Source: Chloroflexota bacterium (GTDB lineage Bacteria; Chloroflexota; JAJPGV01). From it: 64,000 nucleotides of DNA. The notes beneath the pieces are model-generated. The model was not told the origin of the DNA. It was given only the letters and a program-made list of their open reading frames with translations, and did no database searches. The position numbers and the translations under genes are program-made. Positions 52,061 through 60,275 of the stretch are shown here, piece by piece (positions within the stretch are counted from its first letter, which is position 1; the number at the start of each line of letters is the position of its first letter). The stretch spans positions 62,001 to 126,000 of the forward strand of contig JAJPGV010000015.1 in the NCBI GenBank assembly GCA_021325635.1, written 5' to 3'.

Positions 52061-53650
52061 TCAGGTGGTCGAGCCGGAAGTGACGGACGGAGCGCCTTCG
52101 GCCACGTTGCTGCTCGGGACGCCGGCCTCCTGTTCGAAGACCGTCACCATGACCCGGGAAGCCTTGGGCAAAACGCGTGGATCGCGCTCGTAGACACGCA
52201 CGTCGACCGGCTCGAACCCATCGGGCAACGTCGCGCCCTCGGCGTCGAGGACGATCACGTGGCGATACTGGCCGGAGCTGAGCTGGCGTTGCAGCTCGTC
52301 GTCGTCGATGAAGTCCCAGGCCAGGGCGGTGTAATCGGGCACCTCGTAATACAGGTGGTTGAGGGATGATCCGGCGAGGATCAACGTGTCCTCCGGCGAG
52401 AAGCGAGAAGCGACGCTGGCTACCGCCTGCTCCGGCGGCGTGAGGCTGGTGTCCAGCACGCGAATGAGCGGCGCGGCCCGAGAAGCGAGGAACCCGGTGA
52501 GCGCCAAGCCGATGACCGGGCCTGTAACTGACAGCAGTGGCCGCGCCCTCAGGGCGGCGGCGCCCAGCAGCAGGAACATCGGCGGCACCGCCGGCAGGAT
52601 CTTTCGGGGATCGCCCGGCTGCATCACCAGCAGCATGACCACCCAATACGGGATGAGCCAGGACAGCGCCAGGGCAGTCGCCCGGCTGCGGCCGGCAATG
52701 AGCGCCAGCACCACCAAGGCTGCCGCCAGCAGCCAGAAGGCGGTGAGCCCGGCGTCGTACGGACCGCCGAAATAGCGGCCGAAGATGGAGCCGAAATCCG
52801 CCAGGCGCTGGGCCACGAGCTCGCGCGTCAGCGGCTCCCCAAACAGGCTGTCCGAGGCCCTTACGTACGCCAGCTGCTCGCGAATCGGCTCGATCCCCTG
52901 CGCTCCGCCGAAGCTCCGAACGAAGGGCACCGCCCAGGTCAGCAAGGCCGCTATCAGCCCTACGCCGCCAAGCATGAGATCGGCCGGCAAGCTCGCGTCC
53001 CGCCTCCGGATAAGGCGTGGCAAGGTGAACATGGCCAGCACACTGAACGGCACGACGGCGTCCTGCGGGCGGACGCCCGCGCCAACGCCGGTCAGCACGC
53101 AGCCAGCCAGCAGCGTGAAGCGACGCGATTGCCACCAGGCCGCGGGCACGGCTCGCGTCCGGCTGGCGCGGCAGAGCAGGCACACCGCCGTTACCGGGAA
53201 CAGCAGCCCCGGAATGTCGGATAGGGCCATCTCGCTGTTGAGCCAGAAGAGCGGCATGGCTGCCAGCGGGAGCGCGGCCCAGCCAAAGCCGAAATCGGAG
53301 CACAGGGCGTAGAAGGCCACCACGCACAGGGCGCCGCACAGCGCGCTGAGGAGCGTGAGCGAGGTGAGGTAGTTGTTCGTCAACAGGTTCAACAGGCGTG
53401 CGATGAACACGTAGGCCGGATAGCCCGGCGGATGCGGCTGCTGCAGCCGGATGTCGAAATGCTCGATGGCCCGGGCAAAGTTGACCGAGTCCCAGTCATC
53501 CAGCGAGATCGATCTGGTCGAGGCGTATACCGCCAGCGTCACGGCAAAGATGGCCACGCCGGCCGCGAAGCGCAACGAGATGCCCCATGGCTCCGCTCCG
53601 GCCACGATGGCGGCAGGACGCGGCTGCGTGACCTTCACGTTCGTCGCCAA
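52061..53650 (-). CDS. GT-C type membrane glycosyltransferase
   Basis: About 529 residues with roughly ten membrane helices. The first outer loop reads STRSISLDDWDSVNFARAI with an Asp-Asp pair typical of GT39/PMT-like enzymes. A later HPPGYPAYVFIARL block supports the family. The C-terminal about 130 residues are outside the membrane. The open frame extends to 53746; I use the TTG at 53650, which follows AAAGGGAGGG by 11 bases, but the start is uncertain. It stands between the ParB-like gene and a divergent sugar-dehydrogenase-like gene. Substrate unknown. Confidence 0.77.
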   Translation of the reverse strand: MATNVKVTQPRPAAIVAGAEPWGISLRFAAGVAIFAVTLAVYASTRSISLDDWDSVNFARAIEHFDIRLQQPHPPGYPAYVFIARLLNLLTNNYLTSLTLLSALCGALCVVAFYALCSDFGFGWAALPLAAMPLFWLNSEMALSDIPGLLFPVTAVCLLCRASRTRAVPAAWWQSRRFTLLAGCVLTGVGAGVRPQDAVVPFSVLAMFTLPRLIRRRDASLPADLMLGGVGLIAALLTWAVPFVRSFGGAQGIEPIREQLAYVRASDSLFGEPLTRELVAQRLADFGSIFGRYFGGPYDAGLTAFWLLAAALVVLALIAGRSRATALALSWLIPYWVVMLLVMQPGDPRKILPAVPPMFLLLGAAALRARPLLSVTGPVIGLALTGFLASRAAPLIRVLDTSLTPPEQAVASVASRFSPEDTLILAGSSLNHLYYEVPDYTALAWDFIDDDELQRQLSSGQYRHVIVLDAEGATLPDGFEPVDVRVYERDPRVLPKASRVMVTVFEQEAGVPSSNVAEGAPSVTSGSTT

Positions 53651-53764
53651 ACGGTCAGGATCCCTCCCTTTGGACTCACTCAGACGTACGCATGAGAAAG
53701 GGCACCCGGTTTTCCCGAGCGAGCGGACGGCTAAGCAATCTTTCAAAAAGGTAACAGCTACGCT

Positions 53765-55150
53765 ATGTATGTGCGCCGCGCGTACTCGCCGTTAGGCTCA
53801 CTGCTGGCCGTCAGCCTCTGGCTCTCGGCCTGCGGAACCAGCGCGCCGACCACAACGCCAGCCCCTCCGCCTCCGAGCCAGAGCCCATCCGCCAGCGCTC
53901 CCACCGCCCCAGCCCCAGCCAAGCCAACCGCGTCCGCCGCAAGCGCCTCCGCCAGCGCGGCAGCCAGCGCCGGCGGCTCGCCTTCCGCGTCGGCTGCCGC
54001 ATCTCGCAGCCCGGCTAGCCCCACACCCGTCGCGTCGCCGCTGGTGGTTCCCGAAGCCCAGATGGCAAACGCCGGCCTGAAGCCGGCAGCCGTGGCAGGC
54101 CACAGCGTCAGCCTGCCGCCGGGCTTCGCCATAGCGGTCGTTGCCAGCGGTTTGAGCGCGCCTCGCTTCATGGCCTTCGACAGCGCCGGAAATCTGGCCG
54201 TAGCCGAAGATGGAGCGAACCGCGTCGTCATCATCCCGTCCCAGGGTGGCCACCCCTCGGGCAGCCCGCAGCCGTTGATCACCGGCCTCAGCGACCCAAC
54301 CAGCGTGGCCTTCTTTCAGGATTACCTCTACGTGGCGGAGGACCGCCAGATCAGTCGCTACCGCTACCAGGCCGGCAGCGCCAGCCAGCGACAGGTCGTG
54401 ATTCCGAACCTGCCCGCGCCAACCGACCATCACACCCGAACCATCCTGTTTGGCCCCGACGGGACCCTCTACCTGGCGATTGGATCACCCTGCAACGTGT
54501 GCAACATCTCCGATGCCCGCTACGCGACCATCGGCCGCTACAACCCCGACGGCAGCGGGTACGCGCTGGTGGCGAAGGGCCTTCGAAATGCCGTTGGCCT
54601 GGCAATCCAACCCGGCACAAACCAGCTGTGGGCCACGGTGAACGGGCGAGACAGCCTCGGCGACGAGATACCCTGGGACCTCCTTACCGCCATCCGCCAG
54701 GGCGCCGACTACGGCTGGCCACGCTGCTACGATGACCGCCGTCCCGATCCCCAGTTCGGCCAGCCCGGCTGCGCCGACGTCGCCCTGCCCGACGCCGGAA
54801 TCCAGGCACATTCCGCGCCACTGGGATTGAGCTTCTACGGTGGCAGCCAGTTCGCGGCCGAGTACCGCGGCGACATGTTCGTCGCACTGCACGGGTCCTG
54901 GAACCGCTCCAAGCCAACTGGCTACAAAGTCGTCCGTGGACACTTCGACGGTGGCCGGCTGGCGGCGGTGACTGACTTCGCCACTGGCTGGGCCCCGACA
55001 AGCGACGGACAGGTCATCTCCACGCCCCGCGGCCTGGGCACCTCCGGCGCCTGGGGCAGGCCCGTTCAACCTCTGGCCGGGCCTGATGGCGCACTGTACC
55101 TATCCGACGACTACCTCGGAGCCATCTACCGGATCAGCTACGGCGGGTAG
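53765..55150 (+). CDS. Lipoprotein sugar/sorbosone dehydrogenase-like beta-propeller
   Basis: A 461-residue lipoprotein. The lipobox is LSAC (Cys23), followed by a roughly 70-residue Pro/Ala/Ser linker to the propeller. Domain blocks GLSAPRFMAFDSAGNLAVAE, HTRTILFGPDGTLYLAIGSP, GLRNAVGLAI, DYGWPRCYD and DMFVALHGSWNRS fit the GSDH/PQQ-dependent glucose/sorbosone dehydrogenase superfamily. Residues for PQQ and calcium binding may be present (ADYGWP, HGSWNR). It would oxidise aldoses at the outer membrane face; without biochemical data it could also be a non-catalytic NHL-like propeller. It is divergent from the glycosyltransferase gene. Confidence 0.88.
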   Translation: MYVRRAYSPLGSLLAVSLWLSACGTSAPTTTPAPPPPSQSPSASAPTAPAPAKPTASAASASASAAASAGGSPSASAAASRSPASPTPVASPLVVPEAQMANAGLKPAAVAGHSVSLPPGFAIAVVASGLSAPRFMAFDSAGNLAVAEDGANRVVIIPSQGGHPSGSPQPLITGLSDPTSVAFFQDYLYVAEDRQISRYRYQAGSASQRQVVIPNLPAPTDHHTRTILFGPDGTLYLAIGSPCNVCNISDARYATIGRYNPDGSGYALVAKGLRNAVGLAIQPGTNQLWATVNGRDSLGDEIPWDLLTAIRQGADYGWPRCYDDRRPDPQFGQPGCADVALPDAGIQAHSAPLGLSFYGGSQFAAEYRGDMFVALHGSWNRSKPTGYKVVRGHFDGGRLAAVTDFATGWAPTSDGQVISTPRGLGTSGAWGRPVQPLAGPDGALYLSDDYLGAIYRISYGG

Positions 55151-55160
55151 CCGGCCGCTG

Positions 55161-56111
55161 TCAGCCGGAAAACGACGCGCGCAGCTCAGCCAGAGCCCGA
55201 AGGTCCTCCCGACTCGGCTGCCACTCGCCGGCTCGGGCGTTCGCCCGCACCTGGTCGGGCGTGGTCGCACCGGCGATCACCGAGCCGACGGCCGGCTGCG
55301 CCGCCAACCCGCCGATGGCTGCCTCCAGGAGGCTTAGGCCACGCTCCTTGGCGTAGCCTTCGAGTGACTCGACCCTGGCAAAGATCTCATCCGCCGGGGG
55401 CTTGGGCCGGCCCGCCAGACGTGTGCCCGTAGGAGCCGGCTCGCCGCGGCGATACTTGCCGGTCAACAGCCCATTGGCGAGCGGCCGGAATGGGATGAGG
55501 CCCACGCCAAAGCGCTGACAGGCAGGTAGGAGCTCCTGCTCGGCGTCGGCCTCGATGAGGTTGTAGGCGTTTTGGGCGGAGATGAAGCGCGAAGAGCGAG
55601 TCGACCGCGCGAGGAACTCGGCCTCGACCACCTGCCAGGCGCTGAAATTGCTGCAGCCGACATAGCGAACCTTGCCCTCGAGGACGAGCTCCTGCAGCGC
55701 GGCGAGGGTCTCCTCGATGGGCGTGCGCTCCTCGGGGTAGTGCATCTGGTAGAGGTCGATGTAGTCGGTGCCGAGGCGCCGTAAACTGACCTCCACCGCC
55801 TTACGGATGCCCCGACGCGAGCTCAGCGTTTCCTCCGGCTGCGCCCGACGCGCATTGCCGAACTTCGTCGCGATGACCACTCGGTCGCGGATGCCCTCCA
55901 GCGCCGCTCCCAGGAACTCCTCGGAATAGCCGTCGCCGTAGCTGTCCGCGGTATCGAAGAAGGTGATGCCCGAATCCACCGCCGCGAGCACCACCGCCCG
56001 CGTCTGATCGCGGTCGCAGATCCGGCCGAAATTGTTGCATCCGAGGCCAACGGCTGAGATGGTGAGCCCGGAGCTGCCGAGCTGTCTGTAGTGCACCCCC
56101 CAAAGTACCAT
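55161..56111 (-). CDS. Aldo/keto reductase
   Basis: A 316-residue TIM-barrel oxidoreductase using NAD(P)H. The start block LGSSGLTISAVGLGCNNFG, catalytic-tetrad Asp/Tyr in TADSYGDG, Lys in VIATKFGN and His in YQMHYPEE are all visible. The C-terminal half has the NADP loop GVGLIPFRPLANGLLTGKY and SVIAGATTPDQVRANA. It belongs to the AKR group with broad aldehyde/ketone substrates. An ATG with GGAAGGG 5 bases upstream supports the start. It converges on the sugar-dehydrogenase-like gene (10-base gap). Confidence 0.93.
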   Translation of the reverse strand: MVLWGVHYRQLGSSGLTISAVGLGCNNFGRICDRDQTRAVVLAAVDSGITFFDTADSYGDGYSEEFLGAALEGIRDRVVIATKFGNARRAQPEETLSSRRGIRKAVEVSLRRLGTDYIDLYQMHYPEERTPIEETLAALQELVLEGKVRYVGCSNFSAWQVVEAEFLARSTRSSRFISAQNAYNLIEADAEQELLPACQRFGVGLIPFRPLANGLLTGKYRRGEPAPTGTRLAGRPKPPADEIFARVESLEGYAKERGLSLLEAAIGGLAAQPAVGSVIAGATTPDQVRANARAGEWQPSREDLRALAELRASFSG

Positions 56112-56228
56112 GTGGGCCCTTCCAACGTTCCTGAACCATCAAGAAACTGCGCCCCCTGCCGAACCCTAAAGTAGGTGACACGACCAGCAGGGACGTGCGC
56201 AGCCGGAGTCCCTCGGAGGAGGTTGCGA

Positions 56229-58286
56229 GTGTACGGCACGGAAGCCGTCATCAGGAACGCCAGGCGGACGATCTCACGAGCGTGCGCTGCGGCGAGCTTG
56301 GCCATGGGCGCAGTGCTCATGCTAGCCACCGGCGCGCTGGCGCAGACGGCCACACCCACCCCCACGGCGACCGCTACCGCCACGCCGACGCCGCTGCCGA
56401 TTCAGCCGTCGACACTGCCGAGCGGGCAGATCAATACCGCCTACTCGCAGATCCTGTCCGTCGCCTCCGGGGGCGGAACGTACACCTGGAGCGTCTCGGC
56501 GGGGAGCCTCCCGGGCGGCATCACCCTGAGCTCCGATGGGAGCAACCAGGCCACCTTGAGCGGCACCGCCTCGAGCGCCAGCACGTCTACCTTCACCCTG
56601 CAGGTGACGGACACCGCCGGCGATCCGCTGATTCGCCAGCAGTTCGACTTAACGATCACCACACTGACACCGAACATCACCTGGTCCAACCCGGCCGACA
56701 TCACCTACGGCACCGCGCTCAGCGCTACCCAGCTCAATGCCACGGCCGACGTGCCCGGCACCTTCTCCTACAACCCTCCGGCAGGCACGATCCTGCACGG
56801 CGGAACCGCCGTTTCGCTCAAGGCCACCTTCACGCCGACCGACACGAGCACCTACGGCACCGCGACGGCCAGCGTAGCCATTAACGTCCTCAAGGCCGAC
56901 GCGTCGATGGTGGTCACGGATGCTTCGGCCAACTACAACCAGGCGAGCGTGAGTCTGAAGGCCGCGGTGAGCTCCACGACTGCGGTGAACTCCGGCTCAG
57001 TGAGCTTCAAGGTGACTGACGGCGGGGGGAAGCAGCTTGGCGCTATCGCCACGGCTACCAGCATCAGCAACGGAAGCGCTAGTGCGACCTTCAGCCCTCG
57101 AAGCATCGCCGTCGGCACCTACACGGTAACCGCGACCTTCCAGGGCAGCACGGACTTCAACACCACCAGCGCCAGCGGCAATCTGGTCGTCAACCAGGCT
57201 ACCCCATCCATCACCTGGCCGGCGCCCAAGAGCATCCCCTACGGGACAGCGCTCAGCAAGGCTCAGCTCAATGCCGCCAGCCCCGCAGCCGGCACCTTCA
57301 CCTACACGCCCGCCGCCGGCACGATCCTCGACGTCGGCACGCAGACGCTGTCGGTGTCGTTCACACCCAGCGACACCACCAATTACCTGTCGAACAGCGC
57401 CACGGTAACGATCGAGGTCACCAAGGCCAAGCCGGTGCTCGACATGGCCACCACCACCAATCCCAATGCACGTGTTACCTGGCTGGCGACCTACGGCGAT
57501 GCTTCGGTGACGTTCTCCGTGCACCTCGCCTCGAGCGCCGCCGTGAACGACGGCTCGGTCACCTTCACGGTCAAGCGGGGGCAGGACACACTGGGCTCCG
57601 TCAGCGCGACGGTCAGCGCGAGTGACGCCGAGGCGAGCTTCCCTCTTACCGGTCTGAACGCGGGCACCTACGCGGTCGCGGCAACCTATTCGGGCGGCAG
57701 CAGCTTCACCGCCGCCTCTAATACGGCCGCCCTTCGCATCGCCAAAGCGAACCCGACCGTCACCTGGCCCTCGCCGGCCGACATCGTTTACGGTACGGCC
57801 CTGTCCGAGACCCAGCTGAACAGCCAGGTCACAGCCGGCTCGAATCCTCTGTCAGGAACGCTCTCCTACGGCCCCGCGGCAGGGCGGGTGCTCCTCCCCG
57901 GCAACGGCCAGAAGCTGACGATGACCTTTCGGCCCGCCGATCCAACCAACTTCAACACGGTCAGATCCACGGTGCTCATCAACGTCAGCCGCGCGCCCAC
58001 CAGTTTGTTCGCCTCGGACGTGACGGCCACGGCCAAGCAGCGCAGCGCCTCGCTGGTGGCGCACGTGGCCTCAACAGCCACGGTCAGCGCCGGGACGGTG
58101 AACTTCACCGTGACGAGCTCATCCGTTACTGTCGCTTCGGTTTCCGCGCGTGTGAGCGGCGGGGTTGCCCGCGGCGCGTTGTCGCTGTCCGGACTGCCTC
58201 CCGGCTCGTATCAGGTCAGCGCGACCTATGCCGGAAGCAATCGCTTCAAGGGCTCCACGGGGTCGGCAACATTGACAATTTCCTGA
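56229..58286 (+). CDS. Secreted multi-Ig-domain protein
   Basis: A 685-residue exported protein. The start is a GTG with GGAGGAGG 6 bases upstream, and a signal peptide ends near ALAQ. A Thr/Pro linker and one He_PIG-like Ig domain (LPGGITLSSDG) precede three units of about 180 residues. Each unit is an MBG-like domain (starts like NITWSNPADITYGTALS) and a Big_3-like domain ending in GTYTVTATFQGSTDF. The units begin near 56669, 57206 and 57753. No LPXTG, lipobox or membrane anchor is seen. It is probably an extracellular adhesion or matrix protein. Confidence 0.85.
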   Translation: MYGTEAVIRNARRTISRACAAASLAMGAVLMLATGALAQTATPTPTATATATPTPLPIQPSTLPSGQINTAYSQILSVASGGGTYTWSVSAGSLPGGITLSSDGSNQATLSGTASSASTSTFTLQVTDTAGDPLIRQQFDLTITTLTPNITWSNPADITYGTALSATQLNATADVPGTFSYNPPAGTILHGGTAVSLKATFTPTDTSTYGTATASVAINVLKADASMVVTDASANYNQASVSLKAAVSSTTAVNSGSVSFKVTDGGGKQLGAIATATSISNGSASATFSPRSIAVGTYTVTATFQGSTDFNTTSASGNLVVNQATPSITWPAPKSIPYGTALSKAQLNAASPAAGTFTYTPAAGTILDVGTQTLSVSFTPSDTTNYLSNSATVTIEVTKAKPVLDMATTTNPNARVTWLATYGDASVTFSVHLASSAAVNDGSVTFTVKRGQDTLGSVSATVSASDAEASFPLTGLNAGTYAVAATYSGGSSFTAASNTAALRIAKANPTVTWPSPADIVYGTALSETQLNSQVTAGSNPLSGTLSYGPAAGRVLLPGNGQKLTMTFRPADPTNFNTVRSTVLINVSRAPTSLFASDVTATAKQRSASLVAHVASTATVSAGTVNFTVTSSSVTVASVSARVSGGVARGALSLSGLPPGSYQVSATYAGSNRFKGSTGSATLTIS

Positions 58287-58305
58287 CCGCCTTATCATCG
58301 CCAGC

Positions 58306-58575
58306 ATGGCAGACAAGGCGGCTGAAGTCATAGCCGAAGGCAAGAAGGCGTTTGCGCTCTACAGCCAGCAGCAAGCCGGGAAGCGAACGCTGACGTCCGG
58401 CGACGAGCCAACGTTCTTGGCCGGCTTCATGGCTGGCTATCTCATGGGTTTCGCCGAGGGGCTCGAAGACGACGTCTTCGGTGCGGTCGTCAGCAAGATG
58501 CTCAAAGGCAACGTCAACGCTATCGTGGTCCCTTTCCAGGCGCACAAGTATGCGCTGAAGCTGGAGCGCGCGTAA
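58306..58575 (+). CDS. Small helical protein of unknown function
   Basis: An 89-residue mostly helical protein with a Gly/Ala-rich amphipathic middle (FLAGFMAGYLMGFAEGLEDD). It begins 19 bases after the Ig-protein stop and could be co-transcribed. The start is ATG, no clear Shine-Dalgarno is visible, and no domain is recognised. The frame is clean and GC-typical, so it is more likely real than not. Confidence 0.6.
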   Translation: MADKAAEVIAEGKKAFALYSQQQAGKRTLTSGDEPTFLAGFMAGYLMGFAEGLEDDVFGAVVSKMLKGNVNAIVVPFQAHKYALKLERA

Positions 58576-58621
58576 ATGCGCCCGCGGCAACTATGCGCGA
58601 CCCGGCGCTGTCGATAAGATA

Positions 58622-58840
58622 ATGGCGAGACGTCCAGTGGCCCGCTCGAGCTCGATCCTCCTCCTCAGGCAGCGGCTGCAGGTCCGGCTGGACCACATCA
58701 ACGCTGCGCTCAGGCAGGATCGCGTCGTTCCGAGCGAACCAACTCGCTGCTCGCTGCTGGCGCTGCACGATCGCACAGAGGAAGAAATCCACCGTCTAGA
58801 AGACGCCTGGCGGGCGACGAGCCCCTGGGGCTTGAACTAA
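58622..58840 (+). CDS. Small hypothetical protein
   Basis: A 72-residue basic helical protein (RLQVRLDHINAALRQDR). There is no Shine-Dalgarno and no recognised domain. A shadow ORF runs on the opposite strand, so its reality is uncertain; its order between two similar small genes on the same strand mildly favours it. Confidence 0.4.
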   Translation: MARRPVARSSSILLLRQRLQVRLDHINAALRQDRVVPSEPTRCSLLALHDRTEEEIHRLEDAWRATSPWGLN

Positions 58841-58846
58841 CAGGCA

Positions 58847-59071
58847 ATGGCCGATCCTTCGCCTCCGCCACTGGCCTGGGTCAAGGACGCACGCGGCGCG
58901 CCGCGCGGCTTTCACGCGACTTGTGCCAAGTGGCTCAAGCTGGAGGCGGCCGATTTCAGTCGGGAGCCATATCACACCGAGATCTGCCTTTGCTGTGGCC
59001 GTTTCCTGACCAACGCGCCCAGCGATCTCCACGGCCCACCCAACATCGATCCGAAGATCCTGCTGAGCTAG
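58847..59071 (+). CDS. Small CxxC-containing hypothetical protein
   Basis: A 74-residue protein with three cysteines, including a CLCC pair and a HATC motif, which might bind zinc. Much of it is Pro-rich. The ATG is 7 bases after the preceding stop, and the gene converges on rnhB. No family is recognised. Confidence 0.5.
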   Translation: MADPSPPPLAWVKDARGAPRGFHATCAKWLKLEAADFSREPYHTEICLCCGRFLTNAPSDLHGPPNIDPKILLS

Positions 59072-59072
59072 C

Positions 59073-59852
59073 CTAGCCAAGCTCCACATCGGAGTCGAGG
59101 GCGTCGGAGAGCGTTGCCATCTCCTCGTCGAGCAGGCGTACCATCTTGCGGTATGTGGCCAGCGATGCTTCGTCCCGACGCACCATGTAGCGCATGGGGA
59201 TGAAGCTGCGGCGGTGGAGGTGCAGCAGACCATGGTTCCGCAGCGCTCGGAAGTGAGCCATAGTTCCATAGCCCTTGTTGCTGGCAAACCGGTACTCGGG
59301 AAAGCTCAGACCGTATCCGGCCATCAGCCGGTCGCGGTGCACCTTAGCGACGATCGAGGCCGCGGCGATCGACAGACACAGAGCATCGCCATGGATGATG
59401 GGCTTCTGCGGCAGCGATACGTCCGTCAACCGCACGGCATCGATCAGCAGGTATTCAGCCGGCAGCGGCAGGGCAGCCACGGCCATGGCCATGGCCACCT
59501 TGGTGGCGTTGAGGATGTTGATCTCGTCGATAACGTGATGCGCAACACTGCCGATGCCGATTGCGGCTGCGTGCCGCCGGATCGTCACGTCGAGCGTCTC
59601 GCGCTGCTGCGGCGTCAGAAGCTTCGAATCGGCCACGCCGCGCAGCTTCCGCACCAGCCCCGGAGAGGGCTCGCCCAGGATAACCGCCGCGGCCACCACG
59701 GGGCCGGCCCATGCGCCGCGGCCAACCTCGTCGACGCCGGCAATCAGCTCATAGCCCTGAGTGCGGAGCGTGCGCTCCTCGCGAAATGTGGCGGCGGGAC
59801 GGGCCCGCGCTAAGCGCGGCTTGGCCTGGGAGGAGGGATTTCGTGGCGGCAT
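59073..59852 (-). CDS. rnhB: Ribonuclease HII
   Basis: A 259-residue endonuclease that cleaves RNA in RNA-DNA hybrids and single ribonucleotides in DNA. The active-site motif GVDEVGRGAWAGPVVAAAV holds the first two catalytic acidic residues. A further acidic residue lies in LIDAVR, and the SIAAASIVAKVHRDRLM block is diagnostic. The N-terminal about 37 residues are a basic extension. It lies 42 bases after rplS, a common order (rplS-rnhB). Confidence 0.95.
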   Translation of the reverse strand: MPPRNPSSQAKPRLARARPAATFREERTLRTQGYELIAGVDEVGRGAWAGPVVAAAVILGEPSPGLVRKLRGVADSKLLTPQQRETLDVTIRRHAAAIGIGSVAHHVIDEINILNATKVAMAMAVAALPLPAEYLLIDAVRLTDVSLPQKPIIHGDALCLSIAAASIVAKVHRDRLMAGYGLSFPEYRFASNKGYGTMAHFRALRNHGLLHLHRRSFIPMRYMVRRDEASLATYRKMVRLLDEEMATLSDALDSDVELG

Positions 59853-59894
59853 CGTCGCGACCCCAGCTGAGGCTCAGGACTCTGCGCGTCGCAC

Positions 59895-60245
59895 TTAGGC
59901 TAGCCGGCGCTCCTTGATCTTGGCGCTCTTGCCGACTCGTCCCCGGAGGTAGTAGAGCTGGGCACGCCGAACGCGCCCGTGGCGGATAACCTCGATCTTG
60001 TCCAGGCGAGGCGAGTGCAGCAGGAACGTCCGTTCGACGCCGATGCCGTGGGCAATGCGGCGCACGGTGAAGTTGGTGGCGCTCCCACCGCCTCGAAGGC
60101 GCATAACCGTGCCCTCGAAGACCTGGATGCGCTCGCGACTTCCCTCGACGACCTTGGCGTGGACCTTGACGGTATCGCCGGGAGCCAGCTGAGGCACATC
60201 CGCCTTGAGCTGGCGTTCGGCAATGGACTGCAGAATTGCGTTCAT
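59895..60245 (-). CDS. rplS: Ribosomal protein L19
   Basis: A 116-residue 50S protein at the 30S interface. Family blocks [38 protein letters not shown] and [20 protein letters not shown] are intact and the length is normal. A TACAAT (-10-like on the minus strand) lies about 13 bases before the ATG, inside a palindrome shared with the divergent FapA-PilZ gene. No trmD or rimM precedes it; instead the divergent gene does. Confidence 0.96.
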   Translation of the reverse strand: MNAILQSIAERQLKADVPQLAPGDTVKVHAKVVEGSRERIQVFEGTVMRLRGGGSATNFTVRRIAHGIGVERTFLLHSPRLDKIEVIRHGRVRRAQLYYLRGRVGKSAKIKERRLA

Positions 60246-60253
60246 GGCAACCG

Positions 60254-60268
60254 GATGATTGTATCATC
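60254..60268. promoter_or_regulatory. Short palindrome in divergent rplS / FapA-PilZ promoter region
   Basis: GATGAT, 3 nt, ATCATC is a perfect inverted repeat. On the minus strand it contains TACAAT, a -10 for rplS, and on the plus strand TATCAT, a -10-like hexamer 8 bases before the FapA-PilZ ATG. It may be two overlapping promoters by chance or an operator. Confidence 0.35.
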
Positions 60269-60275
60269 ACGGCTA

